A stretch of 64,000 nucleotides of DNA from Salinicoccus sp. YB14-2. Its GTDB lineage: Bacteria > Bacillota > Bacilli > Staphylococcales > Salinicoccaceae. Shown here one piece after another: positions 62,492 to 64,000 of this stretch; within the stretch, counting starts at the first letter, position 1, and every line of letters starts with the position of its first letter. The translations under genes and the position numbers were made by a program. The notes below the pieces were generated by a model, which was not told the origin of the DNA, did no database searches, and saw only the letters and a program-made list of their open reading frames with translations. Location: the NCBI RefSeq assembly GCF_001265075.1, contig NZ_LFKO01000002.1:660592-724591 (forward strand), read 5' to 3'.

Positions 62492-63790
62492 CTATAGGAA
62501 AAATGTTTTTATATCATTCCATGTAACCAATACCATTATAATCAGTAAAAACAATACGCCGAGCAGCTGTATATTGATTTCCATTTTCTTGTTCAGCGGC
62601 TTTCTAAATATACCTTCGTAAAGAACAAAAAGTATCCGTCCGCCGTCAAGTGCGGGAATCGGCAGCAGATTCATAATACCGAGGTTCACACTGAGCACTG
62701 CCGTAAAGTTCATCAATACAAGCAGTCCCTGTGCCGCCACTTCTTCAGTGACTTTATAAATACCGACAGGACCATTCAGCATGTCAAATGAAAATGTCCC
62801 TTCGAAAATGCTGATAAACAGCTGGACGACGAGCTCGAAAATTAACGTACCCATTTCGTAAGTCTGCTGAACACCCCACCACAGTGGTGCGAAGGCACCT
62901 TCTTCAGAAGCTGCAACGATGCCTATGATCAGCCTTTCAACCGTTTCACCATCCGGTAATTCTGTGACATCTATCACCGGCGTCATTTCAACGTCTCTCA
63001 CTTCACCGCTGTCCGGATTTTCAACTTCGATATCAAGAGTCGTCTCACCTTCTTCCTGGATGATGGCAGACATATGATCCCAGCTGTCGACTTCAGTATC
63101 ATTGATGGTCAGCAGTCTGTCACCTTCAACGAGCCCTGCCTCTTCAGCAGGCGTATCTTCTGCAACCATGCCGACAACCGGTTCATCAACCGGCTTACCG
63201 TTAATATAAAATAATAATGTAAACAATACAAAAGCCAGGACAAAGTTCATCATCGGTCCTGCAAATAAAGTCCAAAATCTTGCCATGACCGACTTCGATT
63301 CAAATCTGGCTGATTTAGGTGCAATACGCTCGAGTTCAGAATCCTGTACATAATACGCTTCATGGGCAATCTTATAAGACACCTCCACATTGTCGTATGT
63401 ACGCATTGCATTAATAATCATCGCATCCTGGATATCGGAACTGACGATTTCTATCTCTTCAATATCATTAAAATTGTGTTTGTCATCAAGTAATATATGA
63501 GTGATTTCACCGAGGTCATTCAATTTGAGCTGGACACGCATTCCCGGATTGAGGGGGTTGATTTCCATATCACTGGAAGCCATTCTGACATAACCGCCGA
63601 CCGGGAGCAGGCGTATCGTATACACTGTATCATTGAATTTGTAAGAAAAAATCTTTGGTCCCATTCCAATAGCAAACTCCGGACACATTATACCTGCACG
63701 TTTTGCAACTATTAAGTGGCCAAGTTCGTGAACAGTGACCAGCACACCGAATACTACTATAAAAGCTAAAATGCCGGTCAAATCTATCAC
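62492..63790 (-). CDS. rseP: Site-2 metalloprotease RseP (RIP)
   Basis: A 432-residue intramembrane zinc protease. The active site is VHELGHLIVAKRAG (about 19-32), with a PDZ domain (about 200-280) and a second zinc-binding motif in NLLPIPALDGGRI. It has about four membrane segments. Family members cleave membrane-bound anti-sigma factors and signal peptides. The start is probably GTG at 63790 in a GTGA overlap with the dxr stop; a TTG at 63781 with GAGGTGAT upstream is an alternative. Confidence 0.95.
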   Translation of the reverse strand: MIDLTGILAFIVVFGVLVTVHELGHLIVAKRAGIMCPEFAIGMGPKIFSYKFNDTVYTIRLLPVGGYVRMASSDMEINPLNPGMRVQLKLNDLGEITHILLDDKHNFNDIEEIEIVSSDIQDAMIINAMRTYDNVEVSYKIAHEAYYVQDSELERIAPKSARFESKSVMARFWTLFAGPMMNFVLAFVLFTLLFYINGKPVDEPVVGMVAEDTPAEEAGLVEGDRLLTINDTEVDSWDHMSAIIQEEGETTLDIEVENPDSGEVRDVEMTPVIDVTELPDGETVERLIIGIVAASEEGAFAPLWWGVQQTYEMGTLIFELVVQLFISIFEGTFSFDMLNGPVGIYKVTEEVAAQGLLVLMNFTAVLSVNLGIMNLLPIPALDGGRILFVLYEGIFRKPLNKKMEINIQLLGVLFLLIIMVLVTWNDIKTFFL

Positions 63791-64000
63791 CTCATATTTG
63801 ATTTAAAAAGTTTATCATAATAAAGGATGGTTTCCAGGTCCGGTTCACCAATCACTTTATGTTCGTTCATCCGTAATTCTACTATCTTTTCTATATCAAG
63901 GAAAGAAATCTCACCTTTTAAAAATCTGTCAACGGCATACTCATTTGCCGCATTCATCACCGCCGGCATCGTGCCGCCGATTTTGATTGCGTCATATGCC
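63787..64000 (-). CDS. dxr: 1-deoxy-D-xylulose 5-phosphate reductoisomerase, C-terminal part (cut by window edge)
   Basis: The final 70 residues of Dxr, second enzyme of the MEP isoprenoid pathway. The conserved tail AYDAIKIGGTMPAVMNAANE fits the family. The gene continues past base 64000, so no start is visible here. The stop overlaps the rseP start, as in the usual dxr-rseP-proS-polC order. Confidence 0.93.
   Translation of the reverse strand, partial: AYDAIKIGGTMPAVMNAANEYAVDRFLKGEISFLDIEKIVELRMNEHKVIGEPDLETILYYDKLFKSNMR

Noticed and set aside
1-64000. tRNA, rRNA, IS elements or prophage genes
   Set aside because: No cloverleaf pattern, transposase, integrase or phage structural gene was recognised.

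Overview
The window is a low-to-moderate-GC Firmicutes chromosome segment. Its gene content and order match the Staphylococcaceae: yneF-tkt-(DUF896)-sosA/lexA, mutS-mutL, miaA-hfq-GPx-hflX, miaB-ricA, korAB-ymdB-rny-recA-pgsA-rodZ, ftsK-rnjB-pnp-rpsO-ribF-truB-rbfA-infB, nusA-rimP-polC-proS-rseP-dxr. Gaps and insertions relative to the S. aureus order as I remember it (no cinA next to recA, panBCD/panE and selO inserted, an ECF thiamin-precursor importer next to miaB) suggest a non-aureus genus such as Jeotgalicoccus, Salinicoccus or Macrococcus; the genus is a guess. Nearly every gene is on the minus strand. Only lexA, a panE-like reductase, a glutathione-peroxidase-like gene and one 75-residue ORF are on the plus strand.

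Layout. 1-170: two copies of a 51-bp tandem repeat, then the yneF terminator. 170-3790: yneF, tkt, a DUF896 gene, and the sosA/lexA divergent SOS pair with three LexA boxes. 3840-7850: a CAP-domain protein, panB-panC-panD and a divergent panE-like gene (pantothenate synthesis). 7938-18941: selO, ynbB, hflX, a GPx-like protein without catalytic residues, hfq, miaA, an alpha/beta hydrolase, mutL and mutS. 19017-24560: thiW, ricA, miaB and a TPP-riboswitch-controlled ykoE-ykoD-ecfT importer. 24617-30308: a heterodimeric ABC exporter, an isochorismatase-like hydrolase, a five-copy 51-bp repeat array and a NERD/zinc-ribbon protein. This is the most accessory-looking part. 30309-37766: korBA, ymdB, a small plus-strand ORF, rny, recA and pgsA. 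37771-45229: rodZ, ymfK, ymfI, ymfH, ymfF and ftsK. 45286-49730: rnjB, an unrecognised 85-residue gene, pnp and rpsO. 49826-56353: ribF, truB, rbfA, infB, ylxQ, rnpM, nusA and rimP. 56471-64000: polC, proS, rseP and the 3' end of dxr.

Themes. RNA metabolism is dense (hfq, miaA, miaB, RicA, RNase Y, RNase J2, PNPase, S15, RnpM, NusA, RbfA, TruB, RimP). DNA repair and SOS genes (lexA, sosA, recA, mutSL, polC) carry recognisable LexA operators. Coenzyme supply is represented by pantothenate synthesis, thiamin-precursor uptake and FMN/FAD synthesis.

I found no IS element, prophage, CRISPR array, tRNA or rRNA. No single obvious novel system stands out. The best leads are the shared 51-bp repeat family at two loci, the cysteine-free GPx homologue, the small gene between pnp and rnjB, the mutually exclusive hairpins between pgsA and recA, and the NERD gene with nested palindromes in its leader. 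Start codons were moved inward from the longest frame wherever a good Shine-Dalgarno sequence supported it.
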